A DNA stretch of 64,000 nucleotides, taken from assembly GCF_964199755.1 (NCBI RefSeq), contig NC_133896.1, positions 99,384,549 through 99,448,548 of the forward strand, written 5' to 3'. The notes beneath the pieces were generated by a model. That model was not told the DNA's origin, made no database searches, and saw only the letters and a program-made list of their open reading frames with translations. Positions 1-14,320 of this stretch are shown in pieces (within the stretch, counting starts at the first letter, position 1; each line of letters starts with the position of its first letter). The position numbers and the translations under genes were made by a program. This stretch comes from Larus michahellis. Its lineage: Eukaryota > Chordata > Aves > Charadriiformes > Laridae.

Positions 1-726
1 TTATTTTAATCTGCCTTTCAAGTAGACCAAATTGTTGTCATTCTTTCAGTCACTATTGAAGTTTGGGAGATGTGAAGGGCTTGAGAATCTCAAAGAACTG
101 AGCAATATGTGTTAGAGATCTGAAAGGAAATTTGGGAGGGGGCTTAGACTCATAGCTCCAAATGGAGCACTTTTGCACTCAGAGCTCTATGGGTGCAATT
201 CAAACCACCATTTACATGACTACACGGGTTAAAAGAAAAGAAAAGTGGGTGAAATGTAATCCCATTTCATCTCCTTCCCTGCATATTGCTTTTCTCTTAT
301 AAAAGTGGCCTTGAGGACACTTCATGACCTTCAGCACTTGTTTTCAGTGTGGTCTTTGCAGCTAACACTGAATAGTCTTCAGGCACATAAAGACCGATCA
401 CGTGAAAGGACAGAAACATGAAGTCTGGGCTGAAATCTGAGAGTCCCTCCCTTATCCCCTCCTTTCTCCTCTCTCCCCCTCAAGCCCTCCATACAGGTGA
501 CCTTCCTCCCAGGCACAGGGTATAATTAAAAGCATGTTGTCTCTTGCCAAGTTTTAGAGTGACTGGCTGGGGCCTTGAATATGAGCCCATCATGTTAAAG
601 CTGATCTGGCTGAGGTAGGTAACTGGAATATTTTATTATATATTACTAGTGAAATAAGAAAATGAGATTTTGTTGTTCATGTGGGAGTTGCTTTTAATCC
701 CCTGCTATTTTTCTCCTGCCTTTTAG
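1..726 (+). other. Presumed last intron of LNP1; no coding signal seen
   Basis: No convincing exon or repeat was found here. A pyrimidine-rich stretch lies at about 446-485. The segment ends in a polypyrimidine tract plus AG at 711-726, which works as the acceptor for the exon that follows. Its status as an intron rests on that acceptor and on the LNP1 interpretation. Confidence 0.4.
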
Positions 727-927
727 CAACCTGAAGGCACGAAGGAGAGAACAGAAAGAGAGAGATTGCATTTGAGAAAAAGCAAGTCTCACAAGAGAAT
801 GGGAGAGAAATCAGAGCCAAGGAGACTGCAGAAAGAAGAGGAAGGTTCAGAAGTTGTATCTGCAAAACTCAACGAACGGTTTCCATCACAAACAAGCACT
901 GAGAAAAGTTATTTATGTACAGGCTAG
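727..927 (+). CDS. LNP1: Probable terminal coding exon of LNP1 (partial gene)
   Basis: Seen: the pyrimidine-rich acceptor TTCTCCTGCCTTTTAG ends at 726. From 727 one frame stays open for 66 codons and stops at TAG 925-927, while the other two frames hit stops within 16 codons. The peptide starts QPEGTKERTERERLHLRKSK and is very rich in K, R and E. Two AATAAA signals follow within 120 bases. Known: LNP1 (leukemia NUP98 fusion partner 1) is a small, poorly characterised vertebrate protein of about 180 aa with a charged C-terminal end, and it lies directly upstream of TMEM45A on the same strand in human. Inferred: the charged composition, a KERxERExL-like stretch resembling the human tail as I remember it, the position and the orientation suggest the last LNP1 exon. 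Upstream exons would lie outside the window. An unrelated charged exon, or a chance frame beside a decoy acceptor, cannot be excluded. Confidence 0.5.
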   Translation, partial: QPEGTKERTERERLHLRKSKSHKRMGEKSEPRRLQKEEEGSEVVSAKLNERFPSQTSTEKSYLCTG

Positions 928-1018
928 CATGCATTGGGATAATGAATTTTAACACTCTCCCTGAAGAGCAGAGGGAGCATTCTTGTTTTGTTTTGACTAG
1001 AAGAGGCCTGTTAGGTAC

Positions 1019-1043
1019 AATAAACCCTGACCTGTAGAATAAA
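1019..1043 (+). promoter_or_regulatory. Two AATAAA poly(A) signals, probable LNP1 3' end
   Basis: AATAAA occurs at 1019-1024 and again at 1038-1043, about 95-115 bases after the stop at 927. This would give a short 3'UTR and fits 727-927 being a last exon. Confidence 0.45.
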
Positions 1044-4000
1044 GGTAAAATTCAATTGCATCATTGACACCGTGTTACTACCTTCCTGTCTCTACTTTTT
1101 CCATTAGGAATGTGATCCTTGTCATAGGAGTGTATCTGGAGCAAGATCCAAGTTAGCAATGAACCACCATAAGAGGGTTTCAGGAAGATTTAGCATTGCA
1201 GCAGGACAGTGGTGGATGTGTTCGTTTAAGAGAAGGGCATGTATGTATTACAGAGCTGTGCAAAGTCATCCAAAGCCTTATGTTTCTCTTCTAATTGAAA
1301 ATGGGCTTATTGGTAGGTTTAGGAAGGAAAAATTACACAGAAACTGCCACCTGCTTCCTGGCCCTGACATTCACTTTGGTATGGCTCAGAAATAGGTATC
1401 TTTTTTCTTCTATATTCTCTCAACACCAAATTTACAGCAGTAATAGAAGAGAAGTCCCCGAGTTCTTTTCTACACCTTCCTTATATTTCACTTTTCTCTG
1501 CTTTCCCTCACTGCTACAGGCAATATGATTCTTGTTTCTCTGGCATCCCCAGTCCTTTCCCATGTCCTCAGTCCCATTTCCCTGGTCGCACAACTAGTTC
1601 TTTCTCCCAACTTTAACCTCATCACCTTGTCTCTTTTGTGGCCTTTCCCCTCTCCATTTACTACCTTATAGCCTTGACTCATAGCTATCAATATCTTTTG
1701 CTACATGTCTAGTTTTGCCCCATCAAAATTTAAGCCTTGCTGAAAGCTCTCCAGCAAAAACAGAGGTGTTCTGCCTCTCACACTTCTTCATAATCTCTTC
1801 AAGGAGTTTGCCACAGGTGATGGATTGCAACCCTTTTCACTTTTTCCCTTTTCTAGAGCTAGGGCCAAACCAAGGGAATTGGAACTGGCTCTGTCTATAA
1901 TAAGCAGGGCTTAGAAAAACTCTATTTCTTCTGGCCGAAGATCTAATCTCAGGTGTAGATCTCACCAACTATAAGTAAGATTTCCTTCTATGCAGAGGAA
2001 ATTCACCTCCACACACTTATAAACAGACACACACCCCCAACACCCCCTCCCCTGGTGCCCCTCTTCTTCAACATGTAAGTCTTCCCTACAGAGAATGCCG
2101 CCCTCTTTGGGAATAATTTCCCCAGGCCTAATATAGAGAAAGCCTGCTTTGGATAGTACAGTTAGAGTGAAGACTAATGAAGTCATGAGAAAAAGTCAAA
2201 GTCTGCTGGTTATTCTTCCTATGACTTTCTGTAATTAACAAAGATCTTATTATTTTACTTTAGAGCCTTAATTTTGAATCTTCAACATTTTAAAAGCTTA
2301 GGGTATCCTTAAAACTTTGTAACACATCTCCATTAAAGGATTGTTTTTCTTTTTAAGTAGGGCTTTGGGGGGATATACAAGAAAACAGTCTCACCCTTGC
2401 TGATGCTTGTAAATTGCTTCTTGCCTGGTGACGTATATTATAAACTAATAAATCTGACTGAAAGATGTTGTTCCTGTGCATAGTTTCTCTCCTCTCCAAT
2501 CCAGCTTGGATTTTCAGTAAATTCTTCTGTCAGCCAAGCTTCCATGCAGATGGCTTTCCTTTTACAGCCTTAATTTGAAGACTGCATTACAATAGACCTG
2601 GATAGAAAGGGACATGGCCAGCTATGACTGAGTGCCTCAGATAAAACCTCTTACATACATCCTTTCATGTAGCAGCCTGCCCTCACATCTCATGACAGCT
2701 GAACACCATGGCTGCACCAGCTTTGTCTCGATTTCAGAGCACCAGCCTCCTCCTCCTGTTTTCCAGCCAGGTTAACTCAACAGGTCCAGCTGTATCCCAG
2801 CAGAATATGCAAAAAGCTTGTATTCATGAGACCAACGTGTTGGTGGTACACCACACATGATGAAAAGAAAGCACCAAAAAGAGCTAAAATAGAAAACCCA
2901 TGTGTTCCTGGCTACGACTTGCTGTTTACCATCTCCATCAAAGCACAGGCAAGGCTCGGTGCCACGGAGGCAGCCTAGCAGGTCTGCCTGCAAACAGCTC
3001 CCATGTTTATCACCGAACCCCATCTCTCAAATGGGAGAGTTTGTAAGTGTTTATGTCCTTTCTGAACTGGCCCATCAGCCCCGTGGTGTGACTCTGGAAA
3101 TGCAAGCTTTTAAATAACACCTCTGACACTGTCCTCCTTAAATTGCTAAAAACTGTTTACTCAGAAGTGTTTCCTCTTGCTTCATATCATTCCTGGTTGG
3201 ACCAATAGCTCTTTCCAGTTTAGTCCCATGTAGTCTGACACAATAGTATGACTTAGAAAGACTGAAACTTGCATGATAGAATGAAATCATTCTCCAGAGA
3301 AATCAACAATTCCATAACTAATCGGGCATTTGGGAAGGAAGGTAATCATCCGAAGAGCAATCTGATTGGAATATCACGGCTGATATTTCTGTTTCCACAG
3401 AAAGTGGGATTGGGATGTACGAAGCAGTCAGAAAGACTCCAGAGGGTTTTCATTTTCACAGTAGGTCACTGGTTCGGTGCTGACTGACAAAAAGAATAGT
3501 CACTGCCTTGATTCCCACCCCCAATTCCCCGACCAGCTGGGCTGGCTGTGGGCGTTTTCTGCACACCCGCCCATTCCTAGGCACACACTGTTTGCTTTTG
3601 TTGCATGAGAATCCAAACTTCGGACATGAAGGAGGTCAGTTAGTGGGAAGCAAAGGCAAAGGGATCGAAAAATACCATTTCCAAAATGCTTATTAACAGA
3701 GACTGTTGAAAACCTGAAACAGTTTCCCAACAGAGGGGAATGTGCAGGACGCTCCCACGGTGGGCTGGCTGTTGAAAGCTGACCTGACCCAGAGGCCTGT
3801 GAAGGACATTTTGAACTTGCTGTGTCTCATGGGTGGGAGACCATGCTCTGGTAAAACGCTCCTCTCTCTGGATCCTTCCCACTGCTTCAGGCTAACTAGA
3901 AAGTGTTCCTGTGGGAATTAGGGCACAGGTACGTACCAGGATTTCAAGAGCAAGATCCAGTTATACCCCAGTGTTTTTTGAGAGGGCTAAGAAGAGGAGG

Positions 4001-7000
4001 TCAAGTGTGGTTACCTCATCTTTTAGGTGCGCATTCCCACCCAAAGCAAAATATTCATGCGTGTGTGCTTCTGAGGTATTGTTTAATTGCAGCATAGTTT
4101 TGAGGATGGATTAAATTTTGGGTACTTGTTAACATATCACATATTAGTCTATAAAGTGCCAGACCCCACAAAGGCAAAAGGAAGCAATAGCTGTATTTAT
4201 ATACATGTTCACACCGCTTTCTAGGAAAAAAAAGGAAAATATTTAAATGCATAAATAAAACAAACCTACCACAATGTATAACTGAAGAAGAATATATTAC
4301 CTATTAAAAAAGAAACCTAATATTAAATATAAACACTGCAAATGTTCATCTGTACTTTTTTGTTCTTTGGCCCAAAAGAAGGTATTTGGGTAAGCACAGT
4401 CCTGGCTCTGAATGCATTCAGTGTATATATGAATAGTATAAAATCACATAGAGTTATAATCAAATCTGATAACCAAAATTATTCGCACAGAAATGAATCA
4501 TAATCATGGGACCTTGAGTTTATACGGCCATCTGCAAAAACCGCTGAGAACAAACAGGTCTTGAAATATGTCCAGTAGGATACTGCAGCCAAAATATAGT
4601 CATTCAATGAGAAAAGTGAATATTGAAGTCCAACAAACTTGATAGATAATGCCCTGCTTGCAGTTTCTGTGCCAGAGCTTTAGGTAACTGGGTATGAACA
4701 AACGCTAAAATAAACCCTCTCATTGTAGAAAACATTGCTTGTAGGGTGTTGATTTTCATTTAGTCTGTTGTTTTAGATTGGATTGATAGATGATAGACCT
4801 CCTGTTACGAGGATCCCTCTGAATCCTAGCCCATTCTCTACTGTACTTTGGAAAAAGACAACTTCTCTCAGCTGTGTCTTGTCTCTCAGGTCAGACAGAA
4901 AACAGGAAAAAAAGTGATACAGGGAGCATCAAAGACTAATATTCTGTCATATTTGATGCATGCTTGTCCTTCTTATATGTTTGTTGAAATGTTTTAGTTC
5001 ATGCAATTTCTAAACCGGTTGATAGAGTTTTGCTGTATAGAGAAGACCCACCAAAACTTGTGACAGTCACACATGAATTTTCATCAGAAAGCACATGGAG
5101 TCCTTACATAGAGCTCTCAGCCTGGTGAATTGGTCCTATTCCTGATACTGAAATATCAAAAAGGAGCTCTCCTTTGCTCCAAAGCTTGAGCAGAAGGATT
5201 CATGAATACTATTCCCCTGGGCTTTCCTGCAACCATATGCCACTATATGGGGTGGATGCTAAGGTTTTGGTCCTTTGGAAAACAACCCTTCCTGTACCTT
5301 TATGCAATGGATCTCCGTTGATATTCTGCTATTCTTATAAACACAAAATACATGTTAAATGTCTCACATAAGCATCTTAAATCTAGTGGGTCTGCTCCCT
5401 GAGGATTCTTACACAGATAATTTTGGCTGTCAGAAAGTGGCTAGAGCGATTTTAGGTTAGCCTTCCCACCGCTAGCACAAGTTTGCGCCTGGGAGAGAGG
5501 AATGGTTAGGGCATTGCTTTGTACTGATGGCCCCAGCAGCAATAAAAAGTCCTCATGGAGAACAAAGTAACTTCGGGCTGCTCTCACCTGTGCAGGAATG
5601 GAAATCACAGGTTAGCACAGAATTTGGGATCCCTCAAAATTTTCATGAACTCCTCCTCAGTGCCAAGTTCTACCTACCCACAGCTGGAGATGACACCACT
5701 TCAGACAACTTCAGATTTTCCTTTAACTTCTTTTGCATGGAAAGAATTTAGTCTTACAGCAGTATAAGCCGTGTCTCAACTATATGGTCAACAAACATCA
5801 TTCATTGTGTTCATTGCTCATTCAGGTTATTCATTACAATTTGACTAACTAATCGAAAGCAATTCTGAGTTGAACTTGTTTAAAACTGATAAAAATTTCC
5901 TTTCACTTGAAGGAGGAAGATCTGGATCTGTGTGTTATTTGTCATGATGATCTGGGGACTGGCAGCAGCACAGAACTTCACTGCATGCACAGCTTTCACA
6001 AAGAGCTATCGTGACAAACTCCCAGGGCCTTATTTTCTATTACATGCAATGTAGAGAGTAGAGGAAGGGGTTTATATATCAACTTCTCCAGACCCTGACT
6101 AAATCTTGAATGCCAGCGTTTGAAAGAAATGTGTGTGTGCGTGGTGGAGCTGCTGTAGTAATCCCACGTTATCAGATGCTGCCTAGAAGGTGGGAGGCTC
6201 CTCAGTATCATCCGTAATGGTTTTTAGGGAAATTTTGTGCTGTGGAAAGGCCAAAGTTGAAGATGATGGGCCACACTGGAGCTGCTGCTGCCAGTGTGGG
6301 TCATTCTTTATATGAGAGTACTTTAGCGGAAAAGGGGAACACCAGTGCTCTGAAGGAGCTGCGAGTAGCTGCGTGTTTCAATGGCCACAGTTCAGAGCTG
6401 GCACTGTGGAGGTGAGCAAACAGTTCTTCTAATCCCCGGCTAATCGATGTTGAAGGGTTCAGTCAGTCTGGCTCACTCCTCTCCGCAGAGGTAAATTGTC
6501 TGGCATAGTTTGTGCCTCTATTGATGACCTCAGGAAAGGGACCGAGGACTAAGTACTCCTCTCATTGGAGGTTGTTTCTGTGGGTGGCATCTGAGATATG
6601 TTGGTGGCGTGGAGTGAGAAAAGCAGGTGTAACTGCTACACTAGCTGCACTTTCAAACACAGAACCTTGTCTCAAGGCTTTTTGGTCTGTTGTCAAATAA
6701 GCAAAAAGAAAGTAGTGGATACCACATTCTTCTGGAAAAAAAATATGTATCTGGTCTGGATCCTGATGAAGTTATTCTGAGGATAGCAGGACTTCACCTA
6801 ATGACAGTATCCTCATTTCCTTAATATTGTTTAAGTAACTATTTGGACGAGGGACCTTAATTTATCAAGGAAATATGTCAGCTACACCTCTCAGAAGTCC
6901 TGGGAAATAACATCAATTCCTGCATCAAAATGCAGTTTGCTAGTGCTCTTTTCCATTTGTTTCTAACAGTGTATTCAAAAGTGGCTGCTAAAGAAACCAA

Positions 7001-7538
7001 CTTGTCCAACATGTCGTGTCCAGGTGCTTGTGTAAAGTCAGTGGCAGACTCTTGTCATCCATGATGAAGAAGTCAAGAAGAGAGGGTCCTTTAGGACTAC
7101 GGAGGGGAAATATTCAAGGCTTGATTCCAGTTACAGAAGAAGGAAGAAAGAAAACAAAAGTTTACTGGTGGATTAACGCATTACAAGGTTATTGTAAGTG
7201 GTGTAGCTTTTTGTACAGTTCAGAGTCCAGCTTTGAAGATAAAAGCTAACTCCCAGCTCCTTCTGCCTGTGTGTGTCATAAAAACATGCCAGTGTTTAGG
7301 GAAGAGGTAAAAATATTTTTACAATTCTCTGCACAGTGTAAATAAAAATTACACATTTGATACAAAATAAATTGTTTACAAGTTATTTCACTTACCATCG
7401 TTAAATGGCTAGGTAACATATATAGCCATTTTCCAGCAGAGGGAGACTGTCGATACAGAATGAGAACATGCACTGTAGTCCACTGCAAGCACGAGTTTGA
7501 GATTAAAACTAATTACAGTGCCAGTAGGAGACAACAGC

Positions 7539-7558
7539 AAAAAAAAAAAAAAAAAAAA
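7539..7558 (+). repeat. Poly(A) tract, 20 A
   Basis: An uninterrupted run of 20 A. No retroposon body with target-site duplications was recognised just upstream, so it is annotated only as a homopolymer. Confidence 0.9.
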
Positions 7559-9485
7559 GCACAGGACTGTATGGTCAAATTTTGTCCTGTGTTGTGTTGT
7601 TCAGGTATGACTTTTGTTGATGCGAAGGAAACCAATGCCCACTGAAACACATGGCAGAATTCAGTCTGGTATTAGGGACTGCGGTATTTTCCCCGTGGCC
7701 AGCTTGATCTTGCTCCTGAAACCCCGTAATGCTGAATCACCAGTTGGCAGCTCCTCACTGCAGGTGTTTCCCAAACCATCCTCTTGATCTGCCCTCTGTT
7801 TCCATGATGCAACCACATCCCCCTCTTATCCATTGGGGAGTTGCTGGTGTAGCCTCAGGTGCCGCCACCCACATGCCCACTGAATGCCCAGGCTGGAAGG
7901 GAGGGATGAGAAGCAACCCTTGCAGAGGGATGGAGGTCCCCATGGCTGCTGCATTTCCTTGGGGTCAACGGGTGGCCGACACCAGAGACAGCTCACCCAG
8001 CTCCTCCCGAGGGAGCTGCTCCTCCTTTACACCCGGTGGAGCTGCTCTTCATCTCTGAGGCAGCCCTGGGGTTCAGCAGCTTCCACCCCGCACCCAGAAC
8101 CAAGGTGGGTAGTCTGCCTACGCTTCTCCGAAACCTTCCTCAGATACCTGCCCATAGCTGGTGAGCTGCTCCTGTTGGCCAAAATGTCCCTATCACCACT
8201 AAGGGATCTGTTGCTCCCAGTGCTCAGTCTTGCTTTCTGTATTTTCAAAGTCAAATACAAGAAAGCTTTTGGGAAGCTCTCTCTTAATCCTTACTATAGG
8301 AAAGATAATATATTTCTTGCCCCAGGTTTATTCTGCCAGAGTAAGTATATGTGGTGTCAGAAGTTTCTCATTGAGAAAAAGCAGTAGCATTTTTTTCTTA
8401 TAAGCAGCACATGCTATTCTATAAACATAAATGTAGAATGATTAATCAAAGCCTTTGCTTTTAACAACTTTTATTTTTTTTTAATAGGAACATTTTCCTT
8501 CCAGAGTGTGTAAATTACATTTAGCAGGTCTATGCAGGTTTCCATGAATAGTTTCATGACTCTTCTTTACTTGTCAGGTGTGCAGATGGACTTTTCAAAC
8601 CCAGATCTCACACTGCCTCAACTGGTAAAAAAAATCTCCATTTCTCCTGTTCTCCTATGTCACCCAGAAAAAAACCAAACAAACCAATGAACACCTTACG
8701 GCTACTTCTCATGCACAACATAGCTGAAAATAAGCTATGTTTTAAAATACATTTTGAAACATCTCCGTTCATCAAAGGCAACCTCTACTCTACCGCAGTC
8801 TGTAGGGAAGTGAGCCGAGCGGCACATCCACTCGTATTTCAGCTGGTCCAGCTCAGAGTCAAACCGATGTCGGGAGGTTTGTGTCCTTTTGCTGGGCTGT
8901 GAACTGTGACGGGGAAGGGCAGGGACGCGCTCCTGTCGGTCTGCTTTGCTCTGAGGGTGCGCCTGGCAGAGGGACAGAAATAAGCGGCTGGGGAGCAGCA
9001 GGGAGTCTTAAACCACTCAGCTTGTTTGCACAGTTAACGTGAGTTACAGCCCTCAGCCTCTCACTGTTATTTCAGAGGAAACTTGGAGACATGAAGCCAT
9101 ACTGAACTTCATTCTTCAAATGCATACAAATATGCTAATTGCAGGAAGATTAGTCATGGTTATGAAATGAAGCACAAATGCACACGTTGGCAGCATCCGT
9201 TCCTACGTTCTGTCAAATAAAGAAATACATTTGCTCAGAAAAAAAAAGGAGGTAAACCGACTGTATTTCTTAAAATATTTGAAGTAAGTCACAGGAATGT
9301 CAAAACATAGCTGATAGATTGGTTTTTTTGGCCTTTCTTTTTCAATTTAAAGAGGATGTTCTGTCTGGGAACTTCAGTAGGATCAAAAATCATTCCCTTT
9401 CCCTTTTACCGAAATCACTGTCTTCCTAAATTACTTGGTCACTTCATTCTTATTGTGCCTGTTCACCAAGGTACCAAATAACATT

Positions 9486-9530
9486 TTTTATATATACATA
9501 TATATATATATATAAAATATATAAATATAC
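9486..9530. repeat. TA-rich microsatellite
   Basis: An imperfect (TA)n tract of about 45 bases, interrupted by TACA and AAA. Length variation between individuals is likely. Confidence 0.9.
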
Positions 9531-11312
9531 ACTGACATGTGGTGACAATGAGATGTTTGTACCTCTGCATCTCCCAGGAGAAGTATGCCGTCCTGTGGGT
9601 TTCTGTCCACCACTCCCCCTGCCTGACCACAAAGTATCATTTTTCAAGCTGTCCCTGGGTTTCTCCATTTTCCTTCAACTTTCTTGTGCAGAAACAGCCT
9701 TGTCCCTGTCACTCCCCTGCTTCCCTACCACGGCCTTTTCCTATAAAGCTGCTTAGCTGACTGCCTGTGATCCCAACTACATCCAACATCGCCCTGCGAG
9801 TTCAAACTCGCGTTCAAGCGTGCCTGTGCTTACAAGGCATCTGTGACAATACATACGAACTCCTGGGCCAATGGACATTTTGATGCTGTGGGAAACCTGG
9901 TGGAGAGGCAGGACCAGAGGGAAGCCAGCACTGTGGAAGTGGGCCTGCCTACCTTGCTTCTGGATTTAAAGCAAAGGGGAGGAAGAGCCGAGTGAGTTAA
10001 CGCTGAGGCACCGCCGCAGCTGTGGCTTGGCCACTGGTTTGGGAACAGGGTCGGCAAGGCCAGGGAAGACGAGCTCAGGATGGGTTTTGGGCCATCTGAT
10101 TAGGATGCCCCTGGGGAGAAGTGTGATGGAGAGTGTCCAGAGCTGCCTTTGGGAGGGAGCTGGTTTGGGAGAAGTGTTTTGGGTGGATGGCAAGGACCTG
10201 AGGTGGGGGTGCTGTACATTTAGGTGCTTGGAGAGGGGAAAGATTCGCTAAGTGACAGCCAGGTGGGAGACCAAAGGATCCAGTTCCTAGTGAGACAGGA
10301 GGTGTGGCCATGCCTGCAAGGAGCTGGTTGGGAGGACAGTGACCAAGCGGAAAGCGTTTGTCTCCAGGGAATATTGCACCCGGACACAGACTTTCATGAC
10401 ACTTGGATGCGCTCCTTTGTTATTAATGCTCCTTTTCTTTCATGTGTGTGATAAACGTGTGTTTGGGGGGAGATTTTTTGCACCAGAGCTTTTCTGGCCC
10501 TGGTGTGCCATGGAATGAAGGCTGGTACCACAACAACCATGTGCCCCTGTTCCGTACGGCGAGCAGGAGGATACTTGCCATTCTGCAGCAAAACCAAGGG
10601 AAAAGGGTCACAGGAGACAATGCCGTGTAGCGACATGGGCTTTCTGACCTCCTCGTCCCTCCATGCTCCCCTTCCACAGCTGTGCTCCTGCTCTCGCTTT
10701 CCCTCTTCCCCTGAAAAGCATTTTTCCCTTTTTCTCCCTAGGCCGGGCTACAGCTGGTGCTTTTCGTGTCACTGCTCAACTGGACAGTTTTCCCAGCCTG
10801 TTCTTTCTGCCTCGTGTCTCTGTCCAGAGGGTTGTTCACCCTGGTGTCCTCCCCTGGCTTAGCCCTTTCTCCTGACTCACCCGAGGTACGTGCTGAACGC
10901 AGCAAGTGAGTCAGAGAGAGACGGGGAGAACGAAAATTAACAAAACAATGAGGAAGACGAAGTTGCATCATAAAAAAAGTCGAAAGAACACCATTAGGTT
11001 TATGAAGTTAAACTCTCCAAAGCCGGACAAATCCAGACCTAATGCTGCCTTTGGAAGCGTAGTTCAGCCCCCTCTCCCTCTCCCCTTCTCCCACGCAATG
11101 TGTATTATGTGACATGATTTAGTCATTTGACTGCATACTCTTTTTCCCATGGGACTAGCGCCTCGTTTAGTGTAAAAGCAGGACAGTGTCTGGGAATGAA
11201 GCCGGTCTCTACATTTCCTGGACTAAGCGTGTGGCTACGAGCCCCATTTATCACCGTGCAACCCAGACAGTGCGCTGAATTCAGAGGTGCCAGCCGCTTC
11301 GTGAGGTTTTCT

Positions 11313-11340
11313 GGGGTAGCTTTCCCGGGGTAGCTTTCCC
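11313..11340. repeat. 14-bp perfect tandem duplication
   Basis: GGGGTAGCTTTCCC is present twice, head to tail, at 11313-11326 and 11327-11340. The copies are identical, which points to a recent slippage event. Confidence 0.9.
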
Positions 11341-14278
11341 GCAGCCTCTGGGTGATTGGCAAACATGATTATCATCACAGTGTGCACTAAAGGCGAGGTG
11401 GTACTATTTTCAGGGAACTGGGAACTTTTTATTGTGATTCGCTACATCTCTTTGCATACTCTGTTGGCCCTGACATTTGTTCAGGACACTTTATATTTTA
11501 ACTAGCTGCTTCAGCAGACTTCATTTGCCGTTCTGAGTCGTCAGTGCTTCCATAAATCTATAACCTAGATGTCTCCTACCAGGTGCCCCAAAATAAGAAA
11601 CCACCAGCCAGACACAGAGATGCAGGTAACTCATCTAGAAACAACCAAGGAACCTGACGGAGGCGGGAGAGTTTCTAGTTGTTGCAGCCACCGTTTCTTT
11701 CCTCAGCTGGCAGATTATCCCTTGTTTTCCCACAGCTCTCTGCTTTATATTTCCATGTCCCAACTTCTGCAACAACTGATAAACTAGGACTTGTCTTGGT
11801 ATTTGACCCCGAGTGTTGCTGAGCATCCTCCACTGAAAAATGCCAGGTTAGTGCACATCATTTTCCTTGGTGTGGATAATCTCTTACTTTCTAATTCAAA
11901 ATTTGCTCAAGCTGAAGAGTAGTAAAAAGAAATGCCATTCCACATTTCAAACTTCTGTGGTGGCACTTGCCACCTTAAAAACCATCTTTGCTCTTATTCA
12001 GCTGATACATGACAGGGAAAGAATACGCAAAGATTCTTAATTTGCAATGTGGAGACAGGGATCATCATTTTTATATATGTCTGTACCGTAGAAGATGTCA
12101 CCTTCACAGGTCTCAGTGTCAAAGGCATATATTCATTTCAAGTACTGACACTCTGAGAAGAAAAATATTCGGAATCTGCAAACTACTTTCTCCTAATGCT
12201 TCCGCTTTTCCCAGATTTTGCTGTTCTGAATCGTCGTTATACGGAAATGGAGAAGTCTGGGGAGAAAATTCTTACCATTAATATCCTTGGCATTTCTGGC
12301 TTTATTACATTAGATTCCCCATGCCAAATTGCTATATTAGTCCAAAGGACTCTAGTCAACTTGAAACATAGCCAATTACCCATGAATTATAGATTGTTTC
12401 AGGTATTGCACCTGCAGTCATTGCTGTTCCTCTCTTAATGCAGGTAAGGGTAAGATGAGCTCTGTCAGCTGTTTTTCTCTGTGATTGTCTTTGCATGTTC
12501 TGCTAGATGAAAGACTTTCATGGGGGGGATACATTTTTATATGCTGGGAGTCAGCTTGACAAATTGCTGATTAACGCACAGCAAGGATACAAACTTGAAA
12601 GAAATACATTTCTTGAAAGTTTCTTACACAGGCTATTTGTAAAAAATGAAAAATACTTCAAAAACAACAACATAATAATTATAAAAATTCATATTTTTTT
12701 AAATGCCATATGTAATGTAACTACATACTTTACTGATGCCAGAATTAGGCCTACAAGCATTTTTAAACTTTACAGATGTAAACCTGTATCTTCTAAATCC
12801 ATCCAAAAGCAAATATCTCTACTAGCACTCCAAAAATTGGACTGACATAAGACGGGCCTTTGTATTGAAATTCACATTTTATTTATTTTACTTGTTACAA
12901 GTTGTATTGAAAACAGAATGTCAATGTTTGCTTTTCCTCCAGTTATAGCCAATGCATGTATTTGCTCTTTTTTTCAACTATTGCATAAACTTTGCAAGGC
13001 CAGAATTATTTATTTAACTTTCTGGGCGCTCTGTCTGGAGATCGATTATTTCATCAGTGTCAGCTCCACTTATATGCTACATTTCATCAGCTATAAATTA
13101 GATGTGGTGCTACAAATGTACAAACAGCACATCTTAGACTTGAAGTGTCCAAGGGAGCAGATAGAAACATCACTTCAGTTTTATACAGACACATGTCCTG
13201 TTGTACCGGACTGGGCTCAGGAGGTCCATGGTTAGCTTCATCCCCTGACTGTGCAGGTCCACGATCTTGCACATCTCTACTCTATAACCATGCTGGAGGC
13301 CAGGTGGCCTCCTCAGGAGGCAGGTTGGCATAAATGCAGGCAGCCAAGGTAAGAGAAGCAAAGGCCAAAGGCACAGAGCGCAGCTGCCAGAGCCCTGTGG
13401 AAACAACTGGGAGAGCAAGGTGATGGTGGTGTCTGCTTCCAGAGTTTGCTAAAGGTACCGTTACCCCGAGTGACTAGGCTGGAACTGGCTCATGCGCCTC
13501 CAAGCACTACCACTCGTCTTCTTGGCCAAACTGCAGATGTTACAGTAATCCTAAACCATGTATACCTCTGATTTGTCTGTAACATACTGATGAGTATTTG
13601 GATCAAGCCATGTATGTGCGACTGTGGGCAAATGGTGAAGTACAGAGATACAGTTGATGTAAGTGCCTGATACCTGGTAACTCTGACAAAGTAAAGAACT
13701 AGGCACAGTATTAAATGCAACGTAATAGACCTGTGGGGCTCATAGCCACAGATGTTTGGCCTTGTAATGTGTCATTCAGGTAACTTCTGTGGAGAGTGCT
13801 CAAGCACTAGTTGCTACTTCATCTCATAGCATTTAGGCTTAGCCATGAAGAAATAAATGTTTTTATGACTTGCTTCAGGTGCAATTTTCAGTATCAGTAG
13901 TGAACAACCAAACAAAGCCTATAAAAAAATTCTCCTTTGCAAGCGTCTTAGGGACACAAGCCCAATGGAAATTTATTTAAAGTGTGTTCCTTAGTGACCT
14001 TTGTGGATGCTATTTAGTTTGACTCTAGCAAGAATGGAGGGATTCCCAATTATGAAGGAACTTTTCCAGGCAAAAATAGGAGGACATAGGGCATACAGAA
14101 ATTACAAGTTTGTTTCTCAGATGGGCAGACACAAATGATGCACCTGGGCTGTATTGTTCAGAGACTCTTGCTTTTCTATCTTAGGAAACAGAGTTTTTAC
14201 CTGCAGTTACTTCATAGCCTGTTCCTACTGAGTGAACAGGATTTACCATATCAGAGAGGACACCTGGTATGATTACAT

Positions 14279-14320
14279 GGTCATTTTACCATACAACACG
14301 GTCATTTTACCATACAGCAA
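14279..14320. repeat. 21-bp tandem duplication
   Basis: A 21-base unit beginning GGTCATTTTACCATACA occurs at 14279-14299 and again at 14300-14320. The copies differ only near their 3' ends. Confidence 0.85.

Noticed and set aside
7884..8387. 167-codon open frame on the + strand in a GC-richer patch
   Set aside because: No recognisable domain, no convincing splice context, and composition typical of a chance frame in GC-rich DNA.
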